Origin: Ancylobacter vacuolatus
GTDB lineage: Bacteria; Pseudomonadota; Alphaproteobacteria; Rhizobiales; Xanthobacteraceae
Reading direction: 5' to 3'
Assembly: GCF_030813595.1 (NCBI RefSeq)
Contig: NZ_JAUSUH010000010.1
Coordinates: 62,001-126,000, forward strand
DNA length: 64,000 nucleotides
Part shown: piece after piece, positions 49,920 to 59,127 of the stretch
Layout of the letters: every line of letters begins with the position of its first letter
How positions within the stretch are numbered: position 1 is the stretch's first letter
Notes under the pieces: model-generated
Told to the model about the DNA's origin: nothing
Seen by the model: only the letters and a program-made list of their open reading frames with translations
The model's database searches: none
Translations under genes and position numbers: made by a program

Positions 49920-51503
49920 TCAATGCCCACCCTCCACCTTGTGCGAGGGCCGGCGCAGCAGCGGGGCGGCGAAGAACAGCGCGACGAACAGCACGGTGAG
50001 GACGAGGAACACGTCCGAGAACGCCATCACCTGTGCCTGCATCCGCACCTGCGCCGACATCAGCTTCAGCGCCCCGGTACCGGCATCCGAGCCCATGGCG
50101 GCGAGTGCCTTCGTCATCGCCTCCAGCCGCTCGACGGCGGCGGCATTGGCCCATTGCACATTCTCGTGCAGCCGGGCGAGGTGCAGATCCCAGCGGTCGT
50201 TCAGCACGGTGTTGATGAGGGCGAGCCCCACCGCGCCGCCGAGATTGCGCATCAGGTTGAACAGGCCGGAGGCGTTCTTCAGCTGGTCCGGCGGCAGGGT
50301 GCCGAGCGAGATGTTGTTGATCGGGATCATCGCCATCATGATGCCGACGCCGCGCAGGATCTGCGGCACCAGCAGTTCCCAGAAATCCCAGTCCGCCGTC
50401 AGCCCGGTGACCTGCCAGGTGCCGAGGGCGAAGGCGGCGAAGCCGAAGGCGATCATCGCGCGTGGATCGACCTTGCCCATCAGCCGGCCGGCGATGGGCG
50501 CGCACAGGAACATGGCGAGGCCGGAGACAAACATGGTCTCGCCGATCATCAGCGCCGAATAGCCCCGCACCCGGGCGAGATAGAGCGGGTAGAGATAGGT
50601 CAGCCCGTAGAGCCCGATGCCGACCACGAAGCTGAAGGCCGAGCCGACGGCGAAATTGCGGTTGGCGAAGGCGCGCAGGTCCACCACCGGCTCGCGCGCC
50701 AGGAAGACGCGGGCGAAGAACGCCACCGCCGACACGGCGCAGAGGACGGTGAAGATCACGATCCAATGGTCTTCGAACCAGTCATTGGTCGGCCCCTCCT
50801 CCAGCACGAATTCGAGGCTGCCGAGGAAGCCGGCCATGAACAAAAGGCCCCACCAGTCGAAGCGGTCGAGCAAAGCGAGGTCCGGCTCGTCGAAATCCAC
50901 CAGCGTCACCGTGGTGATGACGACAAAGATGCCGGGGATGATGTTGACCAGAAACAGCCAGTGCCAGGAGAACAGGTCGGTGAGATAGCCACCAATGGTC
51001 GGGCCGATGGTGGGCGCCAGCGTCGCCACCAGGCCGATCAGCGGGGCGACGACGCCCTGCTTCTCGCGCGGGAACACCGAATAGGCGGCGGCGAACACGG
51101 TCGGGATCATGCCGCCGCCGAGAAAGCCCTGCAGCGCCCGATAGACGATCATCTCGTTGATCGAGGTGGCGGTGGCGCACATGAAACTCATGATGGTGAA
51201 GCCCACCGCCGAGGCGGCGAACAGCCAGCGCGTCGACAGCGCCCGCGACAGGAAGCCCGACAGCGGGATCATCACCACCTCGGCAATGAGGTAGCTGGTC
51301 TGCACCCAGGAAATCTCGTCGGAGGAGGCGGCAAGGCCGGCCTGGATTTCCGAGAGCGAGGCCGAGACGATCTGGATGTCCAGGATCGCCATGAACATGC
51401 CGAACACCATGCACAGGAAGGCGAACATGCGCCTTCCCTCGGAGGAGGCGGCGCGCGGCTTCGCCCCCGGCCCGGCGCCGGCCATGGCTGTCGTGTCGGA
51501 CAT
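49920..51503 (-). CDS. DHA2-family 14-helix MFS efflux transporter (EmrB-like)
   Basis: A 527-residue drug/H+ antiporter of the DHA2 family. Motif hallmarks are DIQIVSASLSEIQAGL with SWVQTSYLIAEVVMIPLSG in the first helices, the LGGGMIPTVFAAAYSVFP stretch, and motif-C-like GLVATLAPTIGPTIGGYL. It works with a HlyD-type adaptor (the preceding gene, 10 bases upstream) and an outer membrane channel encoded elsewhere. Its ribosome site GAGGAGG overlaps the adaptor's stop region. A divergent TetR regulator and two operators indicate inducible control. Confidence 0.93.
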   Translation of the reverse strand: MSDTTAMAGAGPGAKPRAASSEGRRMFAFLCMVFGMFMAILDIQIVSASLSEIQAGLAASSDEISWVQTSYLIAEVVMIPLSGFLSRALSTRWLFAASAVGFTIMSFMCATATSINEMIVYRALQGFLGGGMIPTVFAAAYSVFPREKQGVVAPLIGLVATLAPTIGPTIGGYLTDLFSWHWLFLVNIIPGIFVVITTVTLVDFDEPDLALLDRFDWWGLLFMAGFLGSLEFVLEEGPTNDWFEDHWIVIFTVLCAVSAVAFFARVFLAREPVVDLRAFANRNFAVGSAFSFVVGIGLYGLTYLYPLYLARVRGYSALMIGETMFVSGLAMFLCAPIAGRLMGKVDPRAMIAFGFAAFALGTWQVTGLTADWDFWELLVPQILRGVGIMMAMIPINNISLGTLPPDQLKNASGLFNLMRNLGGAVGLALINTVLNDRWDLHLARLHENVQWANAAAVERLEAMTKALAAMGSDAGTGALKLMSAQVRMQAQVMAFSDVFLVLTVLFVALFFAAPLLRRPSHKVEGGH

Positions 51504-51513
51504 GGCAGCCTCC

Positions 51514-52722
51514 TCAGGCGCCGCCGCGCGTGTCGACGGTGGCGATCACCGACATGCCGGGGCGCAGCTCCGCCTTGTCGCGGGCAGCCTCGTCGAGCTC
51601 GATCCGCACCGGGACGCGCTGCACGATCTTGGTGAAGTTGCCGGTGGCGTTCTCCGGCGGCAGCAGGCTGAACACCGAGCCCGAGGCCGGGGCAAGGCTG
51701 AGCACATGGCCGTGGAAGGTTTCGTCGGGATAGGCATCGACCGCGATGTCGACCTTCTGCCCGGGATGCAGCTGGCCGAGCTGGGTCTCCTTGAAATTGG
51801 CGTCGACATAGACCTGCGACAACGGCACCAGCGCGACGAGCCGCGTGCCGGACTGCACCAGCTGGCCGACCTGCACCGCCCGGTTGCCGACCACGCCGTC
51901 AAAAGGCGCGCGGACCAGGGTGAAGTCGAGGTCGCGCTGCGCCTGGTCGCGGGCGGTCTGCAGTTCGTCGAGCGTGCGCGTCGCCTCGGTGCGCTGGGCG
52001 GCGAGGACAGTGACATCGGCCTGCGCCGAGGCGATGGCGGCGGTGCCGGCATCAACGGCGGCCTTTGCCTTGTCGCGGTCAGCGCGGGCTTTCTCCAGCG
52101 TGGCGCGGCTGGAAAACTGGTCCTTCATCAGCTCGCTCTGGCGGGCGAGTTCAAGATCGGCCCGCTGCAACTCGGCATTGGCGGAGACGAGCTGCGCCTT
52201 CGCCTGGTCAACCTGCGCCCGCGCCGCCGCCATCTGCTCGCCATAGCGCTCAATGGTCGCCTGCTGGGTGGCGATCTTGTCCTGCGCCGCCTGCAGCGTC
52301 AGCCGGTAGTCGCCATCGTCGATACGAGCGATGACGTCGCCGGCCTTCACGCTCTGATTGGTCTCGACATCGAGCGCGACGATGTGGCCGGCGACCCGTG
52401 CGGCGAGGATCGAGGTGTCGGCGCCGACATAGGCGTCATCGGTGGAGACGAGGAAGCGTCCCACCTGCCACCAGTCGAGCCCGTAATAGGCCCCTCCCGC
52501 CAGGGCGGCGAGGAGGATGGCGCCGAACACCAGCTTCTTGCGCGAGCGCCGGGGTGGCGCGGCGTCCGGGGCGGTCGCCCCGGCCGGCGCCGCGAGATCC
52601 GGGACCGGCTCGGCCTCGGCGGGTGTCGAGCCCGGCCTGCGGGCGGTGATCGGAATCGGCTCGCCCGCACCCGGGCGCCCACTCTCGACGGCCGGCACCG
52701 GCCTGATTTCCGCTTGCGCCAT
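51514..52722 (-). CDS. HlyD-family membrane fusion protein (EmrA-like)
   Basis: A 402-residue adaptor with an N-terminal Pro/Ala-rich cytoplasmic part, one membrane helix (about 64-84, LVFGAILLAALAGGAYYGL), the biotinyl-lipoyl start (DDAYVGADTSILAARVAGHI), a long helical hairpin (about 120-230) and the returning lipoyl/barrel (FTLVRAPFDGVVGNRAVQVG). ATG 52722 has GGAGG five bases upstream; a TTG at 52734 is an alternative. It precedes and is co-transcribed with the EmrB-like gene, under the divergent TetR operators. Confidence 0.92.
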   Translation of the reverse strand: MAQAEIRPVPAVESGRPGAGEPIPITARRPGSTPAEAEPVPDLAAPAGATAPDAAPPRRSRKKLVFGAILLAALAGGAYYGLDWWQVGRFLVSTDDAYVGADTSILAARVAGHIVALDVETNQSVKAGDVIARIDDGDYRLTLQAAQDKIATQQATIERYGEQMAAARAQVDQAKAQLVSANAELQRADLELARQSELMKDQFSSRATLEKARADRDKAKAAVDAGTAAIASAQADVTVLAAQRTEATRTLDELQTARDQAQRDLDFTLVRAPFDGVVGNRAVQVGQLVQSGTRLVALVPLSQVYVDANFKETQLGQLHPGQKVDIAVDAYPDETFHGHVLSLAPASGSVFSLLPPENATGNFTKIVQRVPVRIELDEAARDKAELRPGMSVIATVDTRGGA

Positions 52723-52739
52723 CTTCGCCTCCAACGGTC

Positions 52740-52756
52740 AACTAAACCGTCTAGTT
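52740..52756. promoter_or_regulatory. TetR operator, copy 1
   Basis: AACTAAACCGTCTAGTT is an imperfect palindrome in the 127-base divergent region between the EmrA-like and TetR genes. It shares AACTAAAC-x-G-T-x-TAGT with a second copy whose centre is 39 bases away. Confidence 0.7.
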
Positions 52757-52779
52757 CAATCTGATTGTTTACATATCAA

Positions 52780-52794
52780 ACTAAACAGTTTAGT
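52780..52794. promoter_or_regulatory. TetR operator, copy 2
   Basis: ACTAAACAGTTTAGT is a perfect palindrome (7-base arms, one central base), in the same divergent region and matching copy 1 in most positions. Together they fit a TetR dimer pair controlling both directions. Confidence 0.75.
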
Positions 52795-52849
52795 CAAGAG
52801 CTTTGACAAGCCCGCCACAAGCGCCCTATCAGGGCAACGAGGGGTGGCC

Positions 52850-53503
52850 ATGACCATGATCGACACGGAAACCGTTGCAGAGGCGCCGCGCGCCGAGCCC
52901 GAATCCACCAAGCGCCGCGACATCATCGACGGGGCGCGGAAGGTCTTTTTTGAAAAGGGCTTCGACGGCGCCAGCATGGACGAGGTGGCCAGGGCCGCCG
53001 GCGTCTCCAAGGCGACGATCTATGTCTATTTCGGCAGCAAGGAAGAGCTGTTCGAAGCGCTGGTGCTCAATGACCGCGCCCGCTCGGCCGAGCATCTGTT
53101 CGTGGTCGATCCCTCGATCGGCGATGTGGCGAGCCTGCTGCACCGGATCGGCATTTCCTTCATGACCATGATGGTGCAGCCGGACCATATAAGGCTGGTG
53201 CGCATGGTCATTGCCATCGCCGAGAAATTCCCCCGTGTCGGCCACGCCTTCTTCGATGCCGGCCCCTGCCATGGCGGTCAGCGCCTCGCCAGCCTGCTGC
53301 GCCAGCAGGCCGATCTCGGCCGGCTGCGGATCGATGACGATCTCGCGGCTGCCTATGAGTTCTTCAATCTGTGCCAGAGCAACAGCGTCAAGGGGCTGCT
53401 GTTCGGGGTCGGCGAACAGCCCTCGCCGGCACAGATCGAGGAAACCGTCGAGCGCGCCGTGCGCGTCTTCCTGGCCTATTACGGCACGGCCCGCGCCGGC
53501 TGA
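52850..53503 (+). CDS. TetR/AcrR-family repressor of the adjacent exporter
   Basis: A 217-residue regulator with an N-terminal helix-turn-helix (about residues 20-66: IIDGARKVFFEKGFDGASMD, VARAAGVSKATIYVYFGSKE) and a larger ligand-binding helical domain with a Cys pair in its C-terminal half. ATG 52850 is set by GAGGGG six bases upstream. It diverges from the EmrAB-like operon and two palindromes lie between, so it most likely represses the exporter and itself until a drug-like ligand binds. The ligand is unknown. Confidence 0.9.
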   Translation: MTMIDTETVAEAPRAEPESTKRRDIIDGARKVFFEKGFDGASMDEVARAAGVSKATIYVYFGSKEELFEALVLNDRARSAEHLFVVDPSIGDVASLLHRIGISFMTMMVQPDHIRLVRMVIAIAEKFPRVGHAFFDAGPCHGGQRLASLLRQQADLGRLRIDDDLAAAYEFFNLCQSNSVKGLLFGVGEQPSPAQIEETVERAVRVFLAYYGTARAG

Positions 53504-53514
53504 GCGCCCTCCGT

Positions 53515-56076
53515 TCAGGGTGCGCGGCGCGGCGTCGCCTCGACGATCTCGCGCAGCGCCTTCAGCAGCGGCTCGCTTTCATAGGGCTTGGGCAGCACCG
53601 GCACCCCCTCGCATCCCGCCGGGATCATCGAGCGGTCGCCATAGCCGGTGGCGAAGATGAAGGGCACGCCGAGCCGCTGCAGCTCGTGCGCCACCGGCGC
53701 CGAGGTGCCGGCCCCGAGATTGACGTCCAGCACCGCCACATCGGGGGTGAATTCCTGCAGCCGGCGCAGCGCCTCGGCGGCGGAGGGCGCCGTCACCACA
53801 TTCTCGATGCCGGCATCGCTGAACATGGTCTCGACATCCATCGCGATGAGCATCTGGTCTTCCACCAGCAGCACGCCGAGTTCCGCCAGCGGACGGGCCG
53901 GCTCGTCGGCCGGCTGGGCCGCCCCGCCGTCCGCCCCCTCGCCTTCCGGCGCCGCCGACACATGGCGCGCCGGCAGGCACACATGCGCCACCAGCCCGCC
54001 GGGGGCGAATTCCATGCGGCTGCTGCCGCCGAGGTCGTACGGCACGCTGCGCTCGATCAGCACCATACCGAAGCCGCGCCGGCCGGTGGTGGCGACCTCC
54101 GGCCCGCCGGTCTCGCGCCAGGTGACCTCGCAATCGCCATTGGCCGCCATGGCCCAGTTCACCGCCAGCTTCCCGCCCGGGCGGGACAGCGCGCCATATT
54201 TGGCGGCATTGGTGGAGAGTTCATGCAGCACCAGCGCCATGACGGAGAAGGCGCGCGCGTCGAGCCAGACCGGCGGACCGCCCTGCGTCACCTGCTTTTC
54301 CGCGCCGCCATAGGGCGAGAGTTCGGCCCGCAGGAGATCGCCCAGCGCACCGCCGCCGGCGCCGCGCACCACCTGATCATGGGCAATGGCCAGCGCCTGC
54401 ACCCGGCCGCGCAGGCTGTCGACATAGTCCTGCGTGCTGCGCCCATCCTGCAGCGAATGCTCGACCAGCGATTTGATCACCGCCAGGATGTTCTTCACCC
54501 GGTGGTTCAGTTCCTCATTGAGCAGGCGCTGGCGGGTATCGGCCTTGCCGCGCTCGTCGGCCATCAGCTCATTGTGGCGCAGCACGATTTCCACCAGCGT
54601 CGAGCGCGCCGCCTCGGCGATCTCCCGGTCGGCGTCGGTCCAGGGGCTCGCCGTGCCGCTGACCGTCTCCTTCCAGATCGCGAAGCTCTTGCGCGGCGTC
54701 AGCCGGTCGCCAAACGGGCCGGTCTCATAGACCTTCTCCGGCCGGCCGGCCCAGTCGAGCGTGTGCACGATCTCCTTGCGGAAGAAAAACAGGTAGTCGC
54801 GCGGCAGCTGCGACAACGGCAGCGCGAGAACGCCGGACGCCTCGGCGCGGAACGCTTCCGCGCGCGGCCATTCGCGGGACAGCTCATGGCTGGCCCACAC
54901 CTTGCCGCTGGCCTTGTCGCCGATGAAGTTCGCCAGCCCCGGTATATCAGCCGCCGGCGGCACGGCTCCTTGCGCGCTCCACTGGCCGCCGAGCCAGAGG
55001 CCGATGCCGTCGCAGGGCATCAGCTTGGCGAAGTCGGACAGGTTGGCGCGCAGCAATTCGCCGATTTCCTCGTCCTGCGAGGCGAGACGCATCACGCGGT
55101 CCAGCGCCCGCCGCGCCGTGGTGGCGACGTCGAGCGTGCGCTTCTGCTTCAGCGCCTGCAGGTGCAGCGCGAAGAAGGCGCCGAACATCTCCGCCGCCAC
55201 GCGCTCCGACATCGGCAGCACCCGCGGCGCATAGTGATGGCAGGCCACCAGGCCCCAGAGCTGGCCGTCGACAATGACGGAAATCGACATGGAGGCGGCC
55301 ACCCCCATATTGCGCAGATATTCCAGATGGATCGGCGACACCGAGCGCAAATGCGCGAAGGACAGGTCCAGCGGATCGTCGAGCGGGGTTTCCTCCGGCA
55401 CCAGCGGGCAGCGCTCGCCATTGGCGTCGCCGATGACGCGGACGATGTTGCGGACATAGAGTGTTCGCGCCTGCTGGGGGATGTCGCTGGCCGGGAACCA
55501 CTGGTGCAGGAAGCTCTCCAGATCCTCGCGCTTGTCCTCGCTGACCACCTGCCCCGCCCCGTCATGAGCGAACTGGTAGATCATGACGCGGTCATAGCCG
55601 AGCAGGCTGCGGATCAGCCGCGTCGAGTGCCGCAGCAGCTTGTCGACATCCTTCTCGCCGCGCACATGGGCGAACATCGCGCGCGCGAGATCCAGCGCCG
55701 GCCCATCCTCCGCCGAGGCGGCCTCGAATTCGAGGATGCCGACACCCTTGAACACATGGGCCGAGACGTCGAACCGCCCGCCAGCGGCCAGTTCGACGCC
55801 GAACAGCAGCGCTGGCGAGGAGGGGTCGGAGCCGCGCGCCAGCGCCTCGCGGATGCGCCCGGCGGCATGGGCGCCGAGCAGGTCGGCAAGGTCCCGGCCG
55901 ATCAGCGTCTCCGGCAGGCCGAGCAGCTCAGGCGCGTTGCTGGAATGGCGCTGCACGCTGCCGCCTTGCGGATCGCAGGCGATCAGGCAGCCATGGCACT
56001 GCACGCTGCCGGGAATGTGGATCGGCTCGCGATCGCAATTGCTGAGATCGACCCGCTCAGCGCCCGACATGGGCAC
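53515..56076 (-). CDS. Bacteriophytochrome with HWE histidine kinase and C-terminal receiver (Agp2-like)
   Basis: An 853-residue red/far-red photoreceptor. The photosensor is PAS-GAF-PHY: the bilin-binding Cys is Cys-14 (LSNCDREPIHIPG), the GAF shows ASDIPQQARTLYVRN, LEYLRNMGVAASMSISVIVD and the chromophore His in LVACHHY, and the PHY tongue ends PRKSFAIWKE. The kinase is HWE type: phospho-His near residue 525 (ELNHRVKNILAVI), HELSTNAAKYG, and WRE. A receiver with Asp near 782 (VAVLDVNLG) is fused at the C-terminus. This PAS-GAF-PHY-HWE-REC layout is that of Agrobacterium Agp2. No haem oxygenase gene is next to it, so biliverdin must come from elsewhere. Confidence 0.93.
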   Translation of the reverse strand: MPMSGAERVDLSNCDREPIHIPGSVQCHGCLIACDPQGGSVQRHSSNAPELLGLPETLIGRDLADLLGAHAAGRIREALARGSDPSSPALLFGVELAAGGRFDVSAHVFKGVGILEFEAASAEDGPALDLARAMFAHVRGEKDVDKLLRHSTRLIRSLLGYDRVMIYQFAHDGAGQVVSEDKREDLESFLHQWFPASDIPQQARTLYVRNIVRVIGDANGERCPLVPEETPLDDPLDLSFAHLRSVSPIHLEYLRNMGVAASMSISVIVDGQLWGLVACHHYAPRVLPMSERVAAEMFGAFFALHLQALKQKRTLDVATTARRALDRVMRLASQDEEIGELLRANLSDFAKLMPCDGIGLWLGGQWSAQGAVPPAADIPGLANFIGDKASGKVWASHELSREWPRAEAFRAEASGVLALPLSQLPRDYLFFFRKEIVHTLDWAGRPEKVYETGPFGDRLTPRKSFAIWKETVSGTASPWTDADREIAEAARSTLVEIVLRHNELMADERGKADTRQRLLNEELNHRVKNILAVIKSLVEHSLQDGRSTQDYVDSLRGRVQALAIAHDQVVRGAGGGALGDLLRAELSPYGGAEKQVTQGGPPVWLDARAFSVMALVLHELSTNAAKYGALSRPGGKLAVNWAMAANGDCEVTWRETGGPEVATTGRRGFGMVLIERSVPYDLGGSSRMEFAPGGLVAHVCLPARHVSAAPEGEGADGGAAQPADEPARPLAELGVLLVEDQMLIAMDVETMFSDAGIENVVTAPSAAEALRRLQEFTPDVAVLDVNLGAGTSAPVAHELQRLGVPFIFATGYGDRSMIPAGCEGVPVLPKPYESEPLLKALREIVEATPRRAP

Positions 56077-56248
56077 CCCGGCCGATGGGGTCCGTGAGAG
56101 GTCCGCGACGGCCGCTCGAAACGACGGTCAGGAGGGGATGGCACGGGGCCGGAGGGCGTGACGTACAGGGCATGCGGGGGAACTTCTGGACCGGATTCAA
56201 CGCTCGACAGAAACATCGAACGCCTCAGCATCCAGAACGTTCCCGCCC

Positions 56249-57469
56249 TCACCCGCCGGCGGCCAGCGCCCTTTCGCGATCAACGATGAAGTCGCGGATG
56301 ACAGGCACGTCGTCGCGCTCATTCGACAGCAGCAGCTGGAACACCATGTTCGAGCCGTTGAGGAAGCCGAGTTCCACCGCCACCAGATAGAACTCCCACA
56401 TGCGGGCGAAGCGCTCGCCCATCATGGCGACCACCTCGCCGCGCTTCGCCTCGAAGTTCAGGCGCCAGTGGCGGATGGTCCAGTAATAATGCAGGCGCAG
56501 GATCTCGCAGTCGGCGGTCCACAGCCCGACCCGCTCCAGCGAGGTGAACACTTCCGACATGGCAGGCACATAGCCGCCGGGGAAGATGTATTTGCGGATG
56601 AACGGCGCCGTGGTGCCGGGCGGCGACATGCGGCCGATGGCGTGGATCATGGCGAAGCCGCCGGGGGCCAGCAGCCGCTTGATGGTGCCGAAATACTCGT
56701 CGAAATGATTGACGCCGACATGCTCCATCATGCCGACGGAGACGATGCGGTCGAAACTGCCGGTCAATTCGCGATAGTCGCGCTCGAAGAAGGTGATGCG
56801 GTCGGCGACGCCGGCCGCTTCCGCCCGCTTCTTCGATTCGGCGAGCTGCTCGGTGGCGACGTTGATGGCGGTGACGTGCACGCCGAGCTGGGCGAGATAG
56901 ATGGCGAGAGCGCCCCAGCCCGAGCCGATCTCCGCCACCTTCATCCCCGGCTCCAGCTTCAGCTTGGCGGCGATGTGGCGCAGCTTGGCTTCCTGCGCCT
57001 CCTCCAGCGAGGCCTCGGGGGTGGGGAAATAGGCGCAGGAATAGATCATCCGCGAATCCAGCCAGAGCCGATAGAACTCGGGCGGATGGTCGTAATGGCT
57101 CTGGGCGTTGGACGCCGCCTTGCCGAGCGGATTCGACTGGTGCCAGCGCTTCAGCGCGCGCCAGGAGCGGCGCAGCGCCTGCTGCACCGGATGGGAAGCG
57201 AGGCCGCGCCGGTTCACCGAGAACAGCGAGAGGAAATCATAGACGGTCGAGCCGTCCTCGAAGGTGAGCCGGCCATCCATATAGGCCTCGGCCGACACCA
57301 GCTCGGGGTTGAAGAACAGCTCGCGGTCGAGCTTTTCGTCCTTGAGCCGGATCACCACATCGGGCCCCTCCTGCCCGCTGCCGAAAACGGTGCGCGTGCC
57401 GTTCGGCTCGATCACGGTCAACCGGCCCTTGTGGATGAACCGCTTCAGGAGATGGGGTAGAAACCGCAT
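56249..57469 (-). CDS. cfa: Cyclopropane-fatty-acyl-phospholipid synthase
   Basis: A 406-residue SAM-dependent methyltransferase that adds a methylene bridge to unsaturated acyl chains of membrane phospholipids, common in stationary phase or acid stress. The SAM site VAEIGSGWGALAIYLA, the MMEHVGVNHFDEYF segment and the YSCAYFPTP region before it follow the Cfa pattern. The N-terminal lipid-binding part (LFFNPELVSAEAYMDGRLTF) is intact. The gene stands alone between the phytochrome and the malonyl-CoA decarboxylase gene. Confidence 0.94.
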   Translation of the reverse strand: MRFLPHLLKRFIHKGRLTVIEPNGTRTVFGSGQEGPDVVIRLKDEKLDRELFFNPELVSAEAYMDGRLTFEDGSTVYDFLSLFSVNRRGLASHPVQQALRRSWRALKRWHQSNPLGKAASNAQSHYDHPPEFYRLWLDSRMIYSCAYFPTPEASLEEAQEAKLRHIAAKLKLEPGMKVAEIGSGWGALAIYLAQLGVHVTAINVATEQLAESKKRAEAAGVADRITFFERDYRELTGSFDRIVSVGMMEHVGVNHFDEYFGTIKRLLAPGGFAMIHAIGRMSPPGTTAPFIRKYIFPGGYVPAMSEVFTSLERVGLWTADCEILRLHYYWTIRHWRLNFEAKRGEVVAMMGERFARMWEFYLVAVELGFLNGSNMVFQLLLSNERDDVPVIRDFIVDRERALAAGG

Positions 57470-57572
57470 GCACGCACTCCGGATCCCGGACCCGCCCCCG
57501 GACCCTCGCGGGCATCGGGCATAAGGCCGGCCGCCCTGTCAAGGGCAGGCGGGGGGCTGGTGGCCTGTCCCG

Positions 57573-58955
57573 CTACCCCGCCGCCTCGCGCAGGACTGGG
57601 GGCTTCTGGGCCTCCTCGGCCCGGGCCAGCCGGCGCACCTGCGGGCTCGCCACGATGGTACCGCGATCGAAAAAGGCTTCGTGGTTCTTCTCAATGTCCT
57701 CGGTGAGATAGCGGTAATTCACCATCAGCCCGAAGGCCTGCGCCATGCCGCGCGCGGAGAGATCACCAAACGGGTTGATCCGCTCCAGCCGCGCGCCATT
57801 GCCGAGGTGGAAGCGCGCCACCGGGTCGATCGGTTTGCCCTTCGACGAGCGGGCGATCAGGAAATAATGCGCCGCCAGCGCCTCGATCACCGGGCGCAGC
57901 GCCTCCCTCGCCGCCTCGTCCGGCGGCTCGCTGCCGGCAAGGGCGGCAAGCGCGGCACGGTCGCCCGGGGTGAGCACCTTTGAGGCCGGATCTGCGATTT
58001 CCCCCTCCACCCAGGCGCGGAATCCCGGCACGGGCGAGAGGGTCACGAACTCCTTCAGATTGGGGAATTCGCGGGAGATTTCCGCCACTACCTGCTTGAT
58101 CAGGAAATTGCCGAAGCTCACCCCGCCGAGCCCGGTCTGGCAGTTGGAGATGGAATAGAACACGGCGGTGCGCGCGTTCTCCGGCGCCAGCGGCGTGCGC
58201 GCTGTGTCGAGGATGGGCGCGATGGCGGACGGCGCCTCGCGGGTCAGCGCCACCTCGACAAAGATCAACGGCTCGTCGACCAGCGCCGGGTGGAAAAAGG
58301 CGTAGCAGCGCCGGTCCGGTGAATCGACGCGGGCGCGCAGATCGTTCCAGTCGCGGATTTCGTGCACCGCCTCATAGCGGATGATTTTTTCCAGCACATT
58401 GGCGGGGGTCGACCAGTCGATCCGGCGCAGCACGAGAAACCCCCGATTGAACCAGGACGCGAAGAGATGGGTGAAGTCGCGGTCGACCTCGGTGAGATCG
58501 GGGCGACGGCGCAGGAAGCCGACGAGGTCGGCGCGCATCGCCACCAGCCGCGCCGTGGCGCCGGGGGCGAGATTGAACCGGCGGATCAGCTCCTGCCGGC
58601 GTGGCTCGCTGGCGGCGTGCAGTTCCGCCACGCTGCGCCCGCTCGGCGTCGCCTGATGGGCGGCCAGCGCCGCCTCCAGCCGGGCGGCATCCGGCCCGAA
58701 GGCGGTCGCCAGCGTCTCGAAGAAGGCGATGCGCTCGCCGGTGCGCAGCCCGGAATAGGCGGCGAGAATCTCCTGAGCCAGCGCGACGCCCGACGCCTCG
58801 CCCTGTCCCGAGAGCAGGCGCTCGCACAACTGGGCGACGCTCGCCGCCCGCGCCTCGCCGGCGGGCCGCCGCTCCCGCCCGAGATCGAGCAGCGCGCGGC
58901 CACGCTCGGCAATGGTGCCGAGCAGATCGCCGAAGAAGCTGGTTCCGCCGTCCAT
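57573..58955 (-). CDS. Malonyl-CoA decarboxylase
   Basis: A 460-residue enzyme that converts malonyl-CoA to acetyl-CoA and CO2, used in malonate catabolism or to control malonyl-CoA. MCD wording is clear: the helical N-terminal half (VAMRADLVGFLRRRPDLTEV) and the GNAT-like C-terminal half with AVFYSISNCQTGLGGVSFGN and the catalytic Ser/His region (LSPVPGFRAW). GAGGG a few bases before ATG 58955 supports the start; the ORF extends upstream without conserved sequence. No malonate transporter or malonyl-CoA synthetase is adjacent. Confidence 0.93.
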   Translation of the reverse strand: MDGGTSFFGDLLGTIAERGRALLDLGRERRPAGEARAASVAQLCERLLSGQGEASGVALAQEILAAYSGLRTGERIAFFETLATAFGPDAARLEAALAAHQATPSGRSVAELHAASEPRRQELIRRFNLAPGATARLVAMRADLVGFLRRRPDLTEVDRDFTHLFASWFNRGFLVLRRIDWSTPANVLEKIIRYEAVHEIRDWNDLRARVDSPDRRCYAFFHPALVDEPLIFVEVALTREAPSAIAPILDTARTPLAPENARTAVFYSISNCQTGLGGVSFGNFLIKQVVAEISREFPNLKEFVTLSPVPGFRAWVEGEIADPASKVLTPGDRAALAALAGSEPPDEAAREALRPVIEALAAHYFLIARSSKGKPIDPVARFHLGNGARLERINPFGDLSARGMAQAFGLMVNYRYLTEDIEKNHEAFFDRGTIVASPQVRRLARAEEAQKPPVLREAAG

Positions 58956-59127
58956 CCGGCCCTCGCCCTGTGCGCTCACCGCGCCATCTGACCCTCGCCG
59001 GGCGACGGGCGCAAGACACGACATGGCCAAACGGCACGGCCGGCCGTCGCCTCGCCCGGACACGTTTTCGCGTGCAGGCGGCGCCCGCCCTTTAAATTCC
59101 GTGCCTTGATGGGCATGTTCGGCGCCA

